A stretch of DNA of 64,000 bases, from assembly GCF_029167625.1 (NCBI RefSeq), contig NZ_CP119145.1, positions 1,364,001 to 1,428,000 of the forward strand. The letters run 5' to 3'. The DNA comes from Streptomyces sp. AM 4-1-1. Lineage in GTDB: Bacteria > Actinomycetota > Actinomycetes > Streptomycetales > Streptomycetaceae. Shown one piece after another: positions 21,176 through 30,138 of the stretch. The position numbers and the translations under genes were made by a program. Every line of letters starts with the position of its first letter. The stretch's first letter is position 1. The notes beneath the pieces were generated by a model. That model did no database searches. It saw only the letters and a list, made by a program, of their open reading frames with translations, and was not told where the DNA came from.

Positions 21176-22192
21176 TCATGCCTTCACCAGCCCCTTGTCC
21201 GCGCCCCCGCCGAGCGCCAGGTACACGTCCTCCAGGCTGGGCGTGGCCAGGGTGAAGTCGTCCAGGGCCGCGAACGCCGCCCCGCCGGTCACCGCGGCGA
21301 CCGCGGCCCGCGCCTCGTCCGGCCCCAGCCGCAGCACCCAGCGCCGCCCGGACTCCTGGGCCAACGCGCGCAGCGCGGCCACCTCGGGCACGTCCAGGGG
21401 CGCCCGGTCGCGCCAGACCAGCTCGACCCGGACCTCGCCCGCGACCCGCTGCTTGAGCCCGGTCGGGGTGTCGCAGGCGATGACCTTGCCGCGTTCGACG
21501 ACGGCGACCCGGTCGAGGACGGTCTCCGCCTCGATCACGTTGTGGGTGACGAGCAGTACCGTGGCGCCGTGCTCGGCCCGGCGCCGGTCGACGGCGGCCC
21601 ACACCGCGCGCCGGGCGACCGGGTCCATGCCGGTGGTCGGTTCGTCGAGGACGAGTACGGGCCGCTCCCCGACCAGGACGGCGGCGAAGCAGGCGAGCCG
21701 CCGCTGCCCGCCGGAGAGCTTCTTCAGCGGGCGTCCGGCGATGGCGGTGAGTCCCAGCTCGTCGAGCACGGCGTCCCGCTCGGCGCGGGCTTCCCGCACG
21801 GCGAGGCCGCGCAGCCGGCCGGTGGTCTCGGCGGCCAGTGACACCGTCAGCTCGTCCAGCGCCGTGGATTCCTGCCCGAGGTAGCCGATCAGCCGGGAGG
21901 CCCGCTCGGGGTGGCGTACGAGATCGTGCCCCAGGACGTCGACGGTCCCGGAGTCGGGGCGCATCAGCCCGGTGAGCTGGCGCACCAGGGTGGATTTCCC
22001 GGCGCCGTTGGGACCGAGCAGCCCGAAGATCTCGCCGCGCCGGACGTCGAGGCTGATCCCGTCGGTAGCGCGCACCTCGGGCGTGTCCGGTGCGCCGCGC
22101 CGGCCGCGGGCGGCCGGATAGGTCTTGACCAGGTCACGCACCGCGCACACGGTCCCGGCCTCCGTCTGCGCCTGTGCTGTGCCCGTACTCAC
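21176..22192 (-). CDS. ABC exporter ATP-binding protein
   Basis: A 338-aa ATPase of the DrrA/NatA type. Walker A is GPNGAGKST (about residues 60-68), the signature is LSGGQRRL and Walker B is VLVLDEPTTGMDP. A C-terminal domain of about 110 residues follows, as in daunorubicin-type exporters. The GTG at 22192 (STGTAQAQ) removes a long low-complexity upstream frame. It is the first gene of the ATPase-permease-DUF2567 unit. Confidence 0.95.
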   Translation of the reverse strand: MSTGTAQAQTEAGTVCAVRDLVKTYPAARGRRGAPDTPEVRATDGISLDVRRGEIFGLLGPNGAGKSTLVRQLTGLMRPDSGTVDVLGHDLVRHPERASRLIGYLGQESTALDELTVSLAAETTGRLRGLAVREARAERDAVLDELGLTAIAGRPLKKLSGGQRRLACFAAVLVGERPVLVLDEPTTGMDPVARRAVWAAVDRRRAEHGATVLLVTHNVIEAETVLDRVAVVERGKVIACDTPTGLKQRVAGEVRVELVWRDRAPLDVPEVAALRALAQESGRRWVLRLGPDEARAAVAAVTGGAAFAALDDFTLATPSLEDVYLALGGGADKGLVKA

Positions 22193-22210
22193 GAGGTACG
22201 AGGGTACGGG

Positions 22211-22288
22211 GTGCGGCGCCCCCGACCGCGCCCGGGGCGGCCCGGGGCGGCGCACCGGGTGCGGCGCACCGGATCGTGCCCGGGGCGG
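22211..22288. repeat. 30-bp imperfect direct repeat
   Basis: Two copies of about 30 bp, 22211-22240 and 22259-22288, share gtgcggcgc at one end and gcccggggcgg at the other, 48 bp apart. They lie between the NYN gene stop (22317) and the ABC ATPase start, in the expected promoter region. Confidence 0.6.
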
Positions 22289-22316
22289 ATCGGGTCGGAT
22301 TCCGGCCACCGCCGGA

Positions 22317-23579
22317 CTATTCGCGCGCGGTGACCGGGTCGGCCGCGGCGCGCACGTCGATCTCGCGCCAGAAGCCCGCCCGGATCGCGTACCGGTCGTG
22401 CTCGTCGATCTGGTCGTCCTTGTGGGCGAGCAGGCCGAACCGTGCCGCGTACCGCAGCAGCTCGCCGTCGATGCGGTGCGGGATACGGGGGTACATGGTC
22501 GACAGCTTCTGGACGTGGACGGTCTCCGGCAGCCGTTCCATCCACCGTCTCGCGAAGACCTGGCCCACCTCGAAGGGGTCACCACCGACCGTGGTGATGT
22601 CCTCCTCGCGGTCCGCCCAGCGCTGTTCGGCGCTGGTGAGCTGGGCCAGCGTCGGCAAGGACGCGGTCTCGGCGGGCTCGCCGAGCGGTCCCCGCTCCAC
22701 CCAGCCCTTGTCGGAGGACCAGCGCAGGGTCGCGGACGGGACCGGCTGTGGGGTCTGGGGCGGCTGCGGGGCGGCCGGGGCGCCGGGGCCGCGCAGGGTG
22801 CCCGCCAGGTCCTTCGGGGTGGGGACGGTTCTGCCCCCCTGGCCCCCGGGGATCTCGTCGGTCTCGTCGCCGGCCGGCGGCGCCGGTTCGTCGGCCGGGG
22901 CGGTGCGCGTCGCCGCCGCACGCTCGGCCGAGGCGGCGAGCGCGGCCTCGGGCAGCGGGGCGGAGAGGATCGCCGCGATCTCGGGACGGGGCGTGGGCGT
23001 CGGCGAACAGTATCCGCCGGTCTCCTTGGCCCGTACCGCCTTCGTGATCCACACCCGGTCGAGCACCCGCCGCTCGTCGGCCTCGGCGACCAGGTCCTCG
23101 GACTGGTTGTAGTCGCCGTCGGCGGCCTGGACGGCCCAGAGGTGCACGGCCACGCCGTGCTCCTTGGCGGACATCAGGCCCGGCAGCAGATCACCGTCCC
23201 CGGTCACCAGCACCACGTCGGAACAGGCCCGGTTCCTGGCCAGTTCGGTGAGTTCGGCGTGCATCGCCGCGTCGACGCCCTTCTGCGCCCAGCGTCCGTC
23301 GCTCCTGGTCAGCGCGCCCAGCCGGACCGTCACCCGGGGCATCACGCGCAGTCGTCGGTGCTCCGGCTGCGGGACGCGGTCGGGCGCGCCGTCGAACCAG
23401 TAGATCCGCAGCAGCGGCTGCCGGGTGTCCGCCTCCGCCCCCTCGCGCAGTCCTTGGATCAGAGCCGCGTGGTCGACGGTGATGCGGGACCGGGCGGGCT
23501 CTCCGGCCAGCAGACTGGCGGCTGCGCCCAGCAAATAGCCGGCGTCCACCAGGACGACGCAACGGTCCACGCGTTCCAC
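22317..23579 (-). CDS. NYN-domain (DUF88) putative ribonuclease
   Basis: A 420-aa protein. Residues 1 to about 165 are a NYN/PIN-like nuclease domain with acidic residues in CVVLVDAGYLLG, QKGVDAAMHAEL and VVLVTGDGDLLPGLMSA, as needed for a metal-dependent RNase. The middle is a Pro/Ala/Thr-rich linker (about 200-300). The C-terminal 100 residues (DPFEVGQVFARRWMERLPETVHVQKLSTMYPRIPHRIDGELLRYAARFG) look like a small helical winged-type domain that may bind RNA. It starts with GTG. RNA target unknown. Confidence 0.88.
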   Translation of the reverse strand: MERVDRCVVLVDAGYLLGAAASLLAGEPARSRITVDHAALIQGLREGAEADTRQPLLRIYWFDGAPDRVPQPEHRRLRVMPRVTVRLGALTRSDGRWAQKGVDAAMHAELTELARNRACSDVVLVTGDGDLLPGLMSAKEHGVAVHLWAVQAADGDYNQSEDLVAEADERRVLDRVWITKAVRAKETGGYCSPTPTPRPEIAAILSAPLPEAALAASAERAAATRTAPADEPAPPAGDETDEIPGGQGGRTVPTPKDLAGTLRGPGAPAAPQPPQTPQPVPSATLRWSSDKGWVERGPLGEPAETASLPTLAQLTSAEQRWADREEDITTVGGDPFEVGQVFARRWMERLPETVHVQKLSTMYPRIPHRIDGELLRYAARFGLLAHKDDQIDEHDRYAIRAGFWREIDVRAAADPVTARE

Positions 23580-23868
23580 CCTCTTCCAGGAATTCGGGAA
23601 CGGGTCCCGACGGATCGGCGGGGAGGCGCGGCGTCACGGGGGCCGACACGTACCCGTAGTCACCGGTCCGTCTTACTCAGGGTTTCCTTCGAGTCTGCCC
23701 GACAGCGCTGGGGTTAACGGCCGGAACTGGATCATCGGCGTGGCGGAACGGGGAATCGGCAGATTATACGCCCTCACCTTGGGTGTTAATGATCCAAAAT
23801 GCGGCGTTTCCTGCGCTATGTGAATCTGACAGCGGCCCCGGACCCTAGTCCCCTCACGGAGGCACACC
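23580..23868. promoter_or_regulatory. Divergent promoter region, NYN gene and 58-aa gene
   Basis: A 289-nt gap with a marked AT-rich centre (about 23755-23830, including attatacgccctcacc and gtgttaatgatcc). I see no gene. Promoters for both divergent genes most likely lie here, but I cannot place -35 and -10 boxes with confidence. Confidence 0.4.
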
Positions 23869-24045
23869 ATGGCCAAGAACAAGAACCGCAAACAGAGCGC
23901 CCAGCAGGACCGCGCCTCGGCCGCCGAGCGCGGTGCGCAGGAGGCGAAGTCGACCTCCTACGAGGCGCAGGCACAGGCGCGGCCGGAGTCGCAGAGTGGC
24001 GGCGATGTGTCCCGTAAGCAGCAGAAACGGTTCGGCCACAACTGA
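23869..24045 (+). CDS. 58-aa basic, Gln/Ala-rich small protein
   Basis: A 58-aa hydrophilic protein, MAKNKNRKQSAQQ at the start and SRKQQKRFGHN at the end, rich in Lys, Gln, Arg and Ala and free of hydrophobic stretches, so probably disordered. ACGGAGG lies 6-9 nt before the ATG and a strong terminator follows the stop, so this is a real transcription unit. It resembles small Lys/Gln-rich hypothetical proteins of Streptomyces. It might bind nucleic acid, judging only from composition. Confidence 0.8.
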   Translation: MAKNKNRKQSAQQDRASAAERGAQEAKSTSYEAQAQARPESQSGGDVSRKQQKRFGHN

Positions 24046-24060
24046 CCGGTGTTCCGCCCG

Positions 24061-24116
24061 CGCACGGAGGGAGGGGCGTCCCGCCTTCGCGGGACCGCTC
24101 CTCCCTCCGTCGTGCG
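24061..24116. terminator. Bidirectional terminator, 58-aa gene / dnaE
   Basis: Arms ACGGAGGGAGG (24064-24074) and CCTCCCTCCGT (24100-24110) plus an inner GTCCCGC/GCGGGAC pair form a long hairpin with a cttc loop. It lies in the gap between the convergent 58-aa gene and dnaE and can serve both. Confidence 0.85.
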
Positions 24117-24124
24117 TCGTACGG

Positions 24125-27100
24125 TCAGCCGGCCAGACAGGACGGGCCGAGCAGCACCTTCAGGTCGCCGAAGAGGGCCGGGTCGGGCTGGACCCGGTGC
24201 CGGTCGAGCCGGAGCACGGTGGTCTTGCGGGGGCCCTGGAGCCTGATCCGTACCTCGGTGTTGCCCCGGTGACTGTTCAGGACCTCGCCGAGGCGGCTGA
24301 CCATGGGCGGGGTGATCTTCACCGTGGGGATGGTCAGGATGACGGGGGCGTTGGCCCCGGCCGACGAGAGGTCGGGGACCTGCATCTCCATGGCGACCAG
24401 CCGCGGGACGTCCTCGCGCTTGTCGAGGCGGCCCTTGACGAAGACGACGGTGTCCTCGACCAGTTGGGTGGAGACCAGTTGGTAGGTGGCCGGGAAGAAC
24501 ATGCATTCGATGGAACCGGCCAGGTCCTCGACGGTGGCGATGGCCCAGGCGTTGCCCTGTTTGGTCATCTTGCGCTGGAGGCCGGAGATGATGCCGCCGA
24601 TGGTGACGATCGCGCCGTCGGCGTGCTCCCCGCCGGTCAGCTGGGAGATCGCGGCGTCCGACTTGTCGGAGAGGACGTGCTCGATGCCGAAGAGCGGGTG
24701 GTCGGAGACGTACAGGCCGAGCATTTCCCGTTCCTGCGCGAGCAGGTAGGACTTCTCCCACTCGACGTCGGAGAATTCGACGTCGAGCCCGAAGCCCGGC
24801 TCGGACGGCCCGTCCTCCGCCTCCCCCATGCCGCCGAAGAGGTCGAACTGTCCCTCGGCCTCCTTGCGCTTGACCTGCACCACGTTGTCGATCATCGGTT
24901 CGTGGTGGGCGACGAGGCCCTTGCGGGTGTGGCCCATCTCGTCGAAGGCGCCGGCCTTGATGAGCGATTCCACGGTCCGCTTGTTGCAGACGACCGCTTC
25001 CACCTTGTCGAGGAAGTCGGGGAAGGTGCTGTACTTCCCCTTCGCCTTGCGGGACCGGATGATCGAGTCCACGACGTTCTGCCCGACGTTGCGGATGGCG
25101 GTCAGGCCGAACAGGATCGTGTCGTCACCCTGGGCGGCGAAGTTCGACACCGACTCGTTGACGTTCGGCGGCAGCACCTTGATGCCCATGCGGCGGCACT
25201 CGTTGAGGTAGACCGCCGACTTGTCCTTGTCGTCCTTGACCGAGGTCAGCAGCGCCGCCATGTACTCCGCGGGGTAGTTCGCCTTGAGGTACGCGGTCCA
25301 GTAGGTGACCAGACCGTACGCCGACGAGTGCGCCTTGTTGAACGCGTATCCGGCGAACGGCACCAGGACGTCCCACAGCGCCTTGATCGCCGCGTCCGAG
25401 AAGCCCTTCTCCTTGGCCCCGGCCTCGAAGAGGACGAAGTTCTTCGCCAGCTCCTCGGGCTTCTTCTTGCCCATCACCCGGCGCAGGATGTCGGCCTCGC
25501 CGAGGGAGTACCCGGCGACGATCTGGGCGGCCTTCTGGACCTGCTCCTGGTAGACGATCAGGCCGTAGGTGAGCCCGAGGACCTCCTTGAGGGGTTCCTC
25601 CAGCTCCGGGTGGATCGGGGTGATCTCCTGGCGGCCGTTCTTCCGCTCGGCGTAGTTCGTGTGCGAGTTCATGCCCATCGGGCCCGGCCGGTAGAGGGCC
25701 GAGACGGCGGAAATGTCCTCGAAGTTGTCGGGCTGCATCTGGCGCAGCAGTGAACGCATCGGACCGCCGTCGAACTGGAACACGCCGAGCGTGTCACCGC
25801 GGCAGAGCAGTTCGTAGGTCTTCGGGTCGTTCAGCGGGAGGGCCAGCATCTCCAGCTTGATGCCCTTGTTGGCCTCCACCATCTTGATGGCGTCGTCCAT
25901 GATGGTGAGGTTGCGCAGCCCCAGGAAGTCCATCTTCAGCAGGCCGAGCGATTCGCACTGCGGGTAGTCCCACTGCGTGATGGTGACGCCGTCGCTGTGC
26001 CGCACCCAGACCGGGACGTGGTCGGTGATCGTCTCGCTGGACATGATCACGCCGGCCGCGTGCACACCCATCTGACGGACCAGGCCCTCCACGCCCTTCG
26101 CGGTGTCGATGACCTTCTGGACGTCGGGCTCGTTCTCGTACATCCCCCGGATCTCGCCCGCCTCGCTGTAGCGCGGGTGCTTGGGGTCGGTGATGCCGTT
26201 GAGGTCGATGCCCTTGCCGAGGACGTCGGCGGGCATCGCCTTGGTGAGGCGGTCGCCCATCGCGTAGGGGTAGCCGAGGACGCGGGCGGAGTCCTTGATC
26301 GCGTTCTTGGCCTTGATCTTGCCGTACGTGCCGATCATGGCGACCTTGTCGGCGCCGTACTTCTCCGTCACGTACCTGATCACCTCGACGCGCCTGCGCT
26401 CGTCGAAGTCGATGTCGACGTCCGGCATCGAGATGCGCTCGGGGTTGAGGAACCGCTCGAAGATCAGGCCGTGCTCGATCGGGTCGAGGTCGGTGATGCC
26501 CATGGCGTACGAGACGATCGAACCGGCCGCGGAGCCTCGGCCCGGGCCGACCGCGATGCCGTTGTTCTTCGCCCACATGATGAAGTCGGCGACGACCAGG
26601 AAGTACCCCGGGAACCCCATCTGGATGATGATGTCCATCTCGTACTCGACCTGCTTCTGCCGGTCCTCCGGGATACCGGCCGGGAAGCGGCGGGCCATGC
26701 CCGTCTTGACCTCTTCCTGGAACCAGGTGATCTCGGTGTACCCCTCGGGGACCTCGAACTTCGGCATCAGGTCGCGCTTCTCGAACCAGCCCTCGGTGTC
26801 GATCTGCTGGGCGACCAGGAGGGTGTTGGCGCAGCCCTGCTGCCAGGCGTCGGACGAGTCGACGGCGTACATCTCGTCGGTGGTCTTGAGGTAGTAGCCG
26901 GTGCCGTCGAAGCGGAAGCGGTCCGGGTCGGAGAGGTTCTTGCCGGTCTGGATGCACAGCAGCGCGTCGTGCGCCGTCGCCTCGTTGGCGTACGTGTAGT
27001 GCGAGTCGTTGGTGACGAGCGGCGGGATGTCCAGCTTCCGGCCGATTTCGAGGAGCCCGTCACGGACCCGGCGCTCGATCTCGATGCCGTGGTCCATCAG

Positions 27101-27670
27101 CTCCAGGAAGTACCTGCCCTCGCCGAAGATGTCCTTGTAGTCCGAGGCCGCCTGGACCGCCTCGTCGAACTGGCCGAGCCGCAGCCGGGTCTGCACCTCG
27201 CCCGAGGGGCAGCCGGTGGACGCGATCAGGCCTTCGGACCACTTGGCGATGGTCTCCTTGTCCATGCGCGGCCACTTCTGGAGCCAGCCCTCGGCGTACG
27301 CGTCGGAGGACAGCCGGAAGAGGTTGTGCAGCCCGGTCCGGTTCGACGCCCAGATCGTCTTGTGGGTGTAACCACCCGAGCCGGACACGTCGTCGCGCTT
27401 CTGGTGCGGCTGTCCCCACTGCACCTTCCGCTTGTGCTTGCGCGACTCCGGGGCGACGTACGCCTCGATGCCGATGATCGGTGTCACACCCGCCTTCTTG
27501 GCCGAGTGGAAGAAGTCGTACGCCCCGTGGAGGTTGCCGTGGTCCGTCATCGCGATGTGCGACATGCCCATCTCGTTGCACGCCTCGAACATGTCCTTCA
27601 GCCGCGCGGCCCCGTCCAGCAGCGAGTACTGGGTGTGGACGTGAAGGTGCGTGAAGGGCGGCTTGGTCAC
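24125..27670 (-). CDS. dnaE: DNA polymerase III alpha subunit
   Basis: The replicative polymerase catalytic subunit, 1181 aa, of the DnaE1 type. The N-terminal PHP domain starts with FTHLHVHTQYSLLDGAARL, the polymerase core has GPGRGSAAGSIVSY (near 375) and the catalytic aspartates PDVDIDFDERRR (near 415), followed by the fingers and a C-terminal OB fold (EDLAGSIECMFFPATY). GTG 27670 gives the standard N terminus; the open frame starts earlier at 27793. It is monocistronic, between a terminator and a divergent DUF2252 gene. Confidence 0.98.
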   Translation of the reverse strand: MTKPPFTHLHVHTQYSLLDGAARLKDMFEACNEMGMSHIAMTDHGNLHGAYDFFHSAKKAGVTPIIGIEAYVAPESRKHKRKVQWGQPHQKRDDVSGSGGYTHKTIWASNRTGLHNLFRLSSDAYAEGWLQKWPRMDKETIAKWSEGLIASTGCPSGEVQTRLRLGQFDEAVQAASDYKDIFGEGRYFLELMDHGIEIERRVRDGLLEIGRKLDIPPLVTNDSHYTYANEATAHDALLCIQTGKNLSDPDRFRFDGTGYYLKTTDEMYAVDSSDAWQQGCANTLLVAQQIDTEGWFEKRDLMPKFEVPEGYTEITWFQEEVKTGMARRFPAGIPEDRQKQVEYEMDIIIQMGFPGYFLVVADFIMWAKNNGIAVGPGRGSAAGSIVSYAMGITDLDPIEHGLIFERFLNPERISMPDVDIDFDERRRVEVIRYVTEKYGADKVAMIGTYGKIKAKNAIKDSARVLGYPYAMGDRLTKAMPADVLGKGIDLNGITDPKHPRYSEAGEIRGMYENEPDVQKVIDTAKGVEGLVRQMGVHAAGVIMSSETITDHVPVWVRHSDGVTITQWDYPQCESLGLLKMDFLGLRNLTIMDDAIKMVEANKGIKLEMLALPLNDPKTYELLCRGDTLGVFQFDGGPMRSLLRQMQPDNFEDISAVSALYRPGPMGMNSHTNYAERKNGRQEITPIHPELEEPLKEVLGLTYGLIVYQEQVQKAAQIVAGYSLGEADILRRVMGKKKPEELAKNFVLFEAGAKEKGFSDAAIKALWDVLVPFAGYAFNKAHSSAYGLVTYWTAYLKANYPAEYMAALLTSVKDDKDKSAVYLNECRRMGIKVLPPNVNESVSNFAAQGDDTILFGLTAIRNVGQNVVDSIIRSRKAKGKYSTFPDFLDKVEAVVCNKRTVESLIKAGAFDEMGHTRKGLVAHHEPMIDNVVQVKRKEAEGQFDLFGGMGEAEDGPSEPGFGLDVEFSDVEWEKSYLLAQEREMLGLYVSDHPLFGIEHVLSDKSDAAISQLTGGEHADGAIVTIGGIISGLQRKMTKQGNAWAIATVEDLAGSIECMFFPATYQLVSTQLVEDTVVFVKGRLDKREDVPRLVAMEMQVPDLSSAGANAPVILTIPTVKITPPMVSRLGEVLNSHRGNTEVRIRLQGPRKTTVLRLDRHRVQPDPALFGDLKVLLGPSCLAG

Positions 27671-27837
27671 GGCGTCGGACCTCCGGGGAGCTGGCGATGA
27701 CGGACTGGGGGGACAGCGTGGAAGTCTACGTCGCCGCGGTGACGGACGCGGGGCACTCCCGGTCCCGGCCGCGCGTTGTACGGATGCGGACACCAGTCCG
27801 ATTTGTCATGGTCATCAGGCACGGGAGGCACCCAGCG

Positions 27838-29178
27838 ATGTCGGTCACGCAGCTCGGCGCGGAGCAGCGCGGGGAGCGGATTCTCGCCGTCCTCGGGACG
27901 GCGTTCGGTGGGCTCCTGGCCGCCGATCCGGCCGCCTTCCGGGCCAGGTTCCGCAGGATGGCGGGATCGGCGTCCGCCTTCTACCGCGGGACGGCCTGTC
28001 TGTTCTACGACGACCTGGAGCGGGAGTACGGCGGCCCGGCGACGGGCCCGTATCTCGACGAGCGCACCTCGCGGGTGTGGATACACGGCGATCTGCACAC
28101 GGAGAGCTTCGGCACGTACCTGGACTCCACCGGCCGGCTGGTCCTCCACGTGACCGGCTTCGACGAGGCGTACGTCGGTCCCTTCACCTGGGACCTGCGG
28201 CGTTTCGCCGCGTCCGTCGCCCTGTTCGGGCACGCGAAGGCGCTGTCCGACGACCGGATCACCGAGCTGGTCCGGATCTACGCGGGGGCGTACCGCGAGC
28301 GGGTGCACGCGCTGGCGACGGGCGCGAAGAACGACGAGACGCCGCCCTTCACCCTGGACACGGCCGAGGGCCCGCTCCTGGACGCGCTGCGGGACGCCCG
28401 GTCGCTGACCCGCTCCGGACTGCTGGACTCGCTGACGGAGATCCGGGACTTCGAGCGGCGGTTCGCGCCGGGGTCGGGAGCCGTCGATCTGGACGCGGCG
28501 GCGCGGTACAAGGTGCTGGCCGCGTTCGACGGCTATCTGGAGACGCTTCCGGAGTCGAGCCTGGCCCACCCCGACTCGTACCGGGTCAAGGACGTCGTGG
28601 GAAGGCGGGGCGTCGGCGCCGGTCCGGCCGGGCCGCCCTCGTACGACATCCTGCTGGAGGGCGGGAGCGACGCCCTGGAGCACGATGTGGTGATCCGGCT
28701 CGGACGGGCGCGGACCCCGGCGGTCTCGCCGCACGTCGACGACACGGCCGTGCGCGGGTACTTCCAGCACGAGGGGCACCGCGCGGTGGTCTCGCGGCGT
28801 GCCCTCCAGGCGCACGCCGACCCGTGGCTGGGCTGGACGGAGCTGGACGGGGCCGGGCAGCTGGTCGCCGAGGTGTCGCCGTACGCCGTGGACCTGGACT
28901 GGTCCGACATCGACGAGCCGGAGGAGATCGCGGCGGTGGTCGCCGATCTCGGGAGGGTGACGGCGACGGCGCACGCGGCGGCGGGCGACAGGAGCGGGCA
29001 CTCGCTGGTGCCGTTCTCCACGGAACGCGCGATCGACGCGGCGATCGCGGCGGACGAGGAGGGCTTCGCGGACCTCCTGGTGGACTTCGCGCACGGCTAC
29101 GGGGCGCGCGCCCGCGCCGACCACCGGATCTTCGTGGACCTGTTCCGCGGCGGCCGGGTACCCGGCCTGGACGGGTAG
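27838..29178 (+). CDS. DUF2252 family protein
   Basis: A 446-aa soluble protein of DUF2252, whose fold resembles aminoglycoside and other small-molecule kinases. The motif FYRGTACLFYDDL is followed by WIHGDLHTESFGTYLDSTGRL, which looks like the HGDxHxxN catalytic loop of that kinase superfamily, and VTGFDEAYVGPFTWDLRR in the place of the metal-binding DFD. Substrate and true activity are unknown. ATG 27838 has GGGAGG 9-10 nt upstream and gives MSVTQLG; earlier ATGs lack a site. It is divergent from dnaE. Confidence 0.85.
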   Translation: MSVTQLGAEQRGERILAVLGTAFGGLLAADPAAFRARFRRMAGSASAFYRGTACLFYDDLEREYGGPATGPYLDERTSRVWIHGDLHTESFGTYLDSTGRLVLHVTGFDEAYVGPFTWDLRRFAASVALFGHAKALSDDRITELVRIYAGAYRERVHALATGAKNDETPPFTLDTAEGPLLDALRDARSLTRSGLLDSLTEIRDFERRFAPGSGAVDLDAAARYKVLAAFDGYLETLPESSLAHPDSYRVKDVVGRRGVGAGPAGPPSYDILLEGGSDALEHDVVIRLGRARTPAVSPHVDDTAVRGYFQHEGHRAVVSRRALQAHADPWLGWTELDGAGQLVAEVSPYAVDLDWSDIDEPEEIAAVVADLGRVTATAHAAAGDRSGHSLVPFSTERAIDAAIAADEEGFADLLVDFAHGYGARARADHRIFVDLFRGGRVPGLDG

Positions 29179-29239
29179 GACGGCGGACGGGCCGGGCGGA
29201 CGGGAACGGGACGGACAGGGCGGACCGGACGGGCGAGGC

Positions 29240-29264
29240 GGGCGGGACGGGCGGGGGCAGGGGG
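29240..29264 (+). other. G-quadruplex-capable tract
   Basis: Five G-runs of 3-5 (29240-29242, 29244-29246, 29249-29251, 29253-29257, 29260-29264) with 1-2 nt loops. It lies in the gap upstream of the membrane-protein gene on its coding strand. Confidence 0.5.
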
Positions 29265-29344
29265 CGGCGGAGGCCCCGGCGGGGCCGGTCTGTGCGGAGT
29301 CTGTGAGGACGACGGGCCCCTTGAGGTATCGCTTACGCGTACGC

Positions 29345-30088
29345 ATGGCACACTCCTCGACGATGGACATCACCAGGACGCAGTTCAGGACGGTTCGCGC
29401 GGCGCTCTTCACAGCGCTCGTCGTGACCCTGTCCGCCGCGTCCCATGTGCTGCTCTCCCAGGTGCCGCTGCCGCTGACCATGGTCGGCGCGATGGCGGGC
29501 GCGGTCTTCGTCACGGCGTACGCGCTGGCGGGCCGGGAGCGGGGTTTCGGAGCGATAGCCGGACTCCTCGTACCGCTCGAACTGGCGGCGGACACCGTCT
29601 TCACCACCGGTCAGCACCTCTGTTACGGCGCGGCGGGCGGTCCGATCGCGGGCCCGCTGCGCTCGGTCGGCGTCGACGTGCTGTGCGGCGGCGGGGATCT
29701 GGGCCCGGCGCACCTCGCGTCGGTCGGCGCGGTGGGCACCCCGCTGGCCGGGGTGACCGGGGCCGGCGACGGGACCGCGGCCCTGCTCGCGTCCCCCGGC
29801 CCCGCCGTGCCGTGGCTGCTGCTCGCCGCGCATGTGACGGTCGGTCTGCTCGCCGCGGCCTGGCTGCGGCGCGGGGAGTCCGCGCTCGCCGGGCTCATGC
29901 GGACGGTCGCCCTCCTGGCGTTCCGGCCGCTGCTGACCGCGGTCGCCGTGGTGGGCACCGCCCGCGCCCTCGTGCGCCGGGGCGCGCGCCCCGCCCACCG
30001 GGCGCCGCTGCTTCTTCCGCAGGCCCGTCTTCTCGTGCACTCCGTGGGACGGAGGGGACCGCCGCGCTCGGCCTGTGCCACCGCCTGA
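29345..30088 (+). CDS. Integral membrane protein of unknown function
   Basis: A 247-aa protein with about five hydrophobic segments (near residues 16-34, 38-57, 64-82, 158-176 and 186-205). Between them is a loop of about 60 residues with cysteines in HLCYGAAGG and VDVLCGGGD. The C-terminal 45 residues are Arg/Pro-rich. ATG 29345 is used, but GTG 29303 and ATG 29363 are possible, and none has a convincing ribosome site. It ends 50 nt before the thioredoxin-fold gene, so it may be its membrane partner. Confidence 0.7.
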   Translation: MAHSSTMDITRTQFRTVRAALFTALVVTLSAASHVLLSQVPLPLTMVGAMAGAVFVTAYALAGRERGFGAIAGLLVPLELAADTVFTTGQHLCYGAAGGPIAGPLRSVGVDVLCGGGDLGPAHLASVGAVGTPLAGVTGAGDGTAALLASPGPAVPWLLLAAHVTVGLLAAAWLRRGESALAGLMRTVALLAFRPLLTAVAVVGTARALVRRGARPAHRAPLLLPQARLLVHSVGRRGPPRSACATA

Positions 30089-30138
30089 GCACGCGTTTCC
30101 CGACCGACACCCCCCAGCATCACCACGGAGAAGACACC

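Noticed and set aside
25997..27700. 567-codon plus-strand frame opposite dnaE
   Set aside because: Antisense shadow of an unambiguous DNA polymerase.
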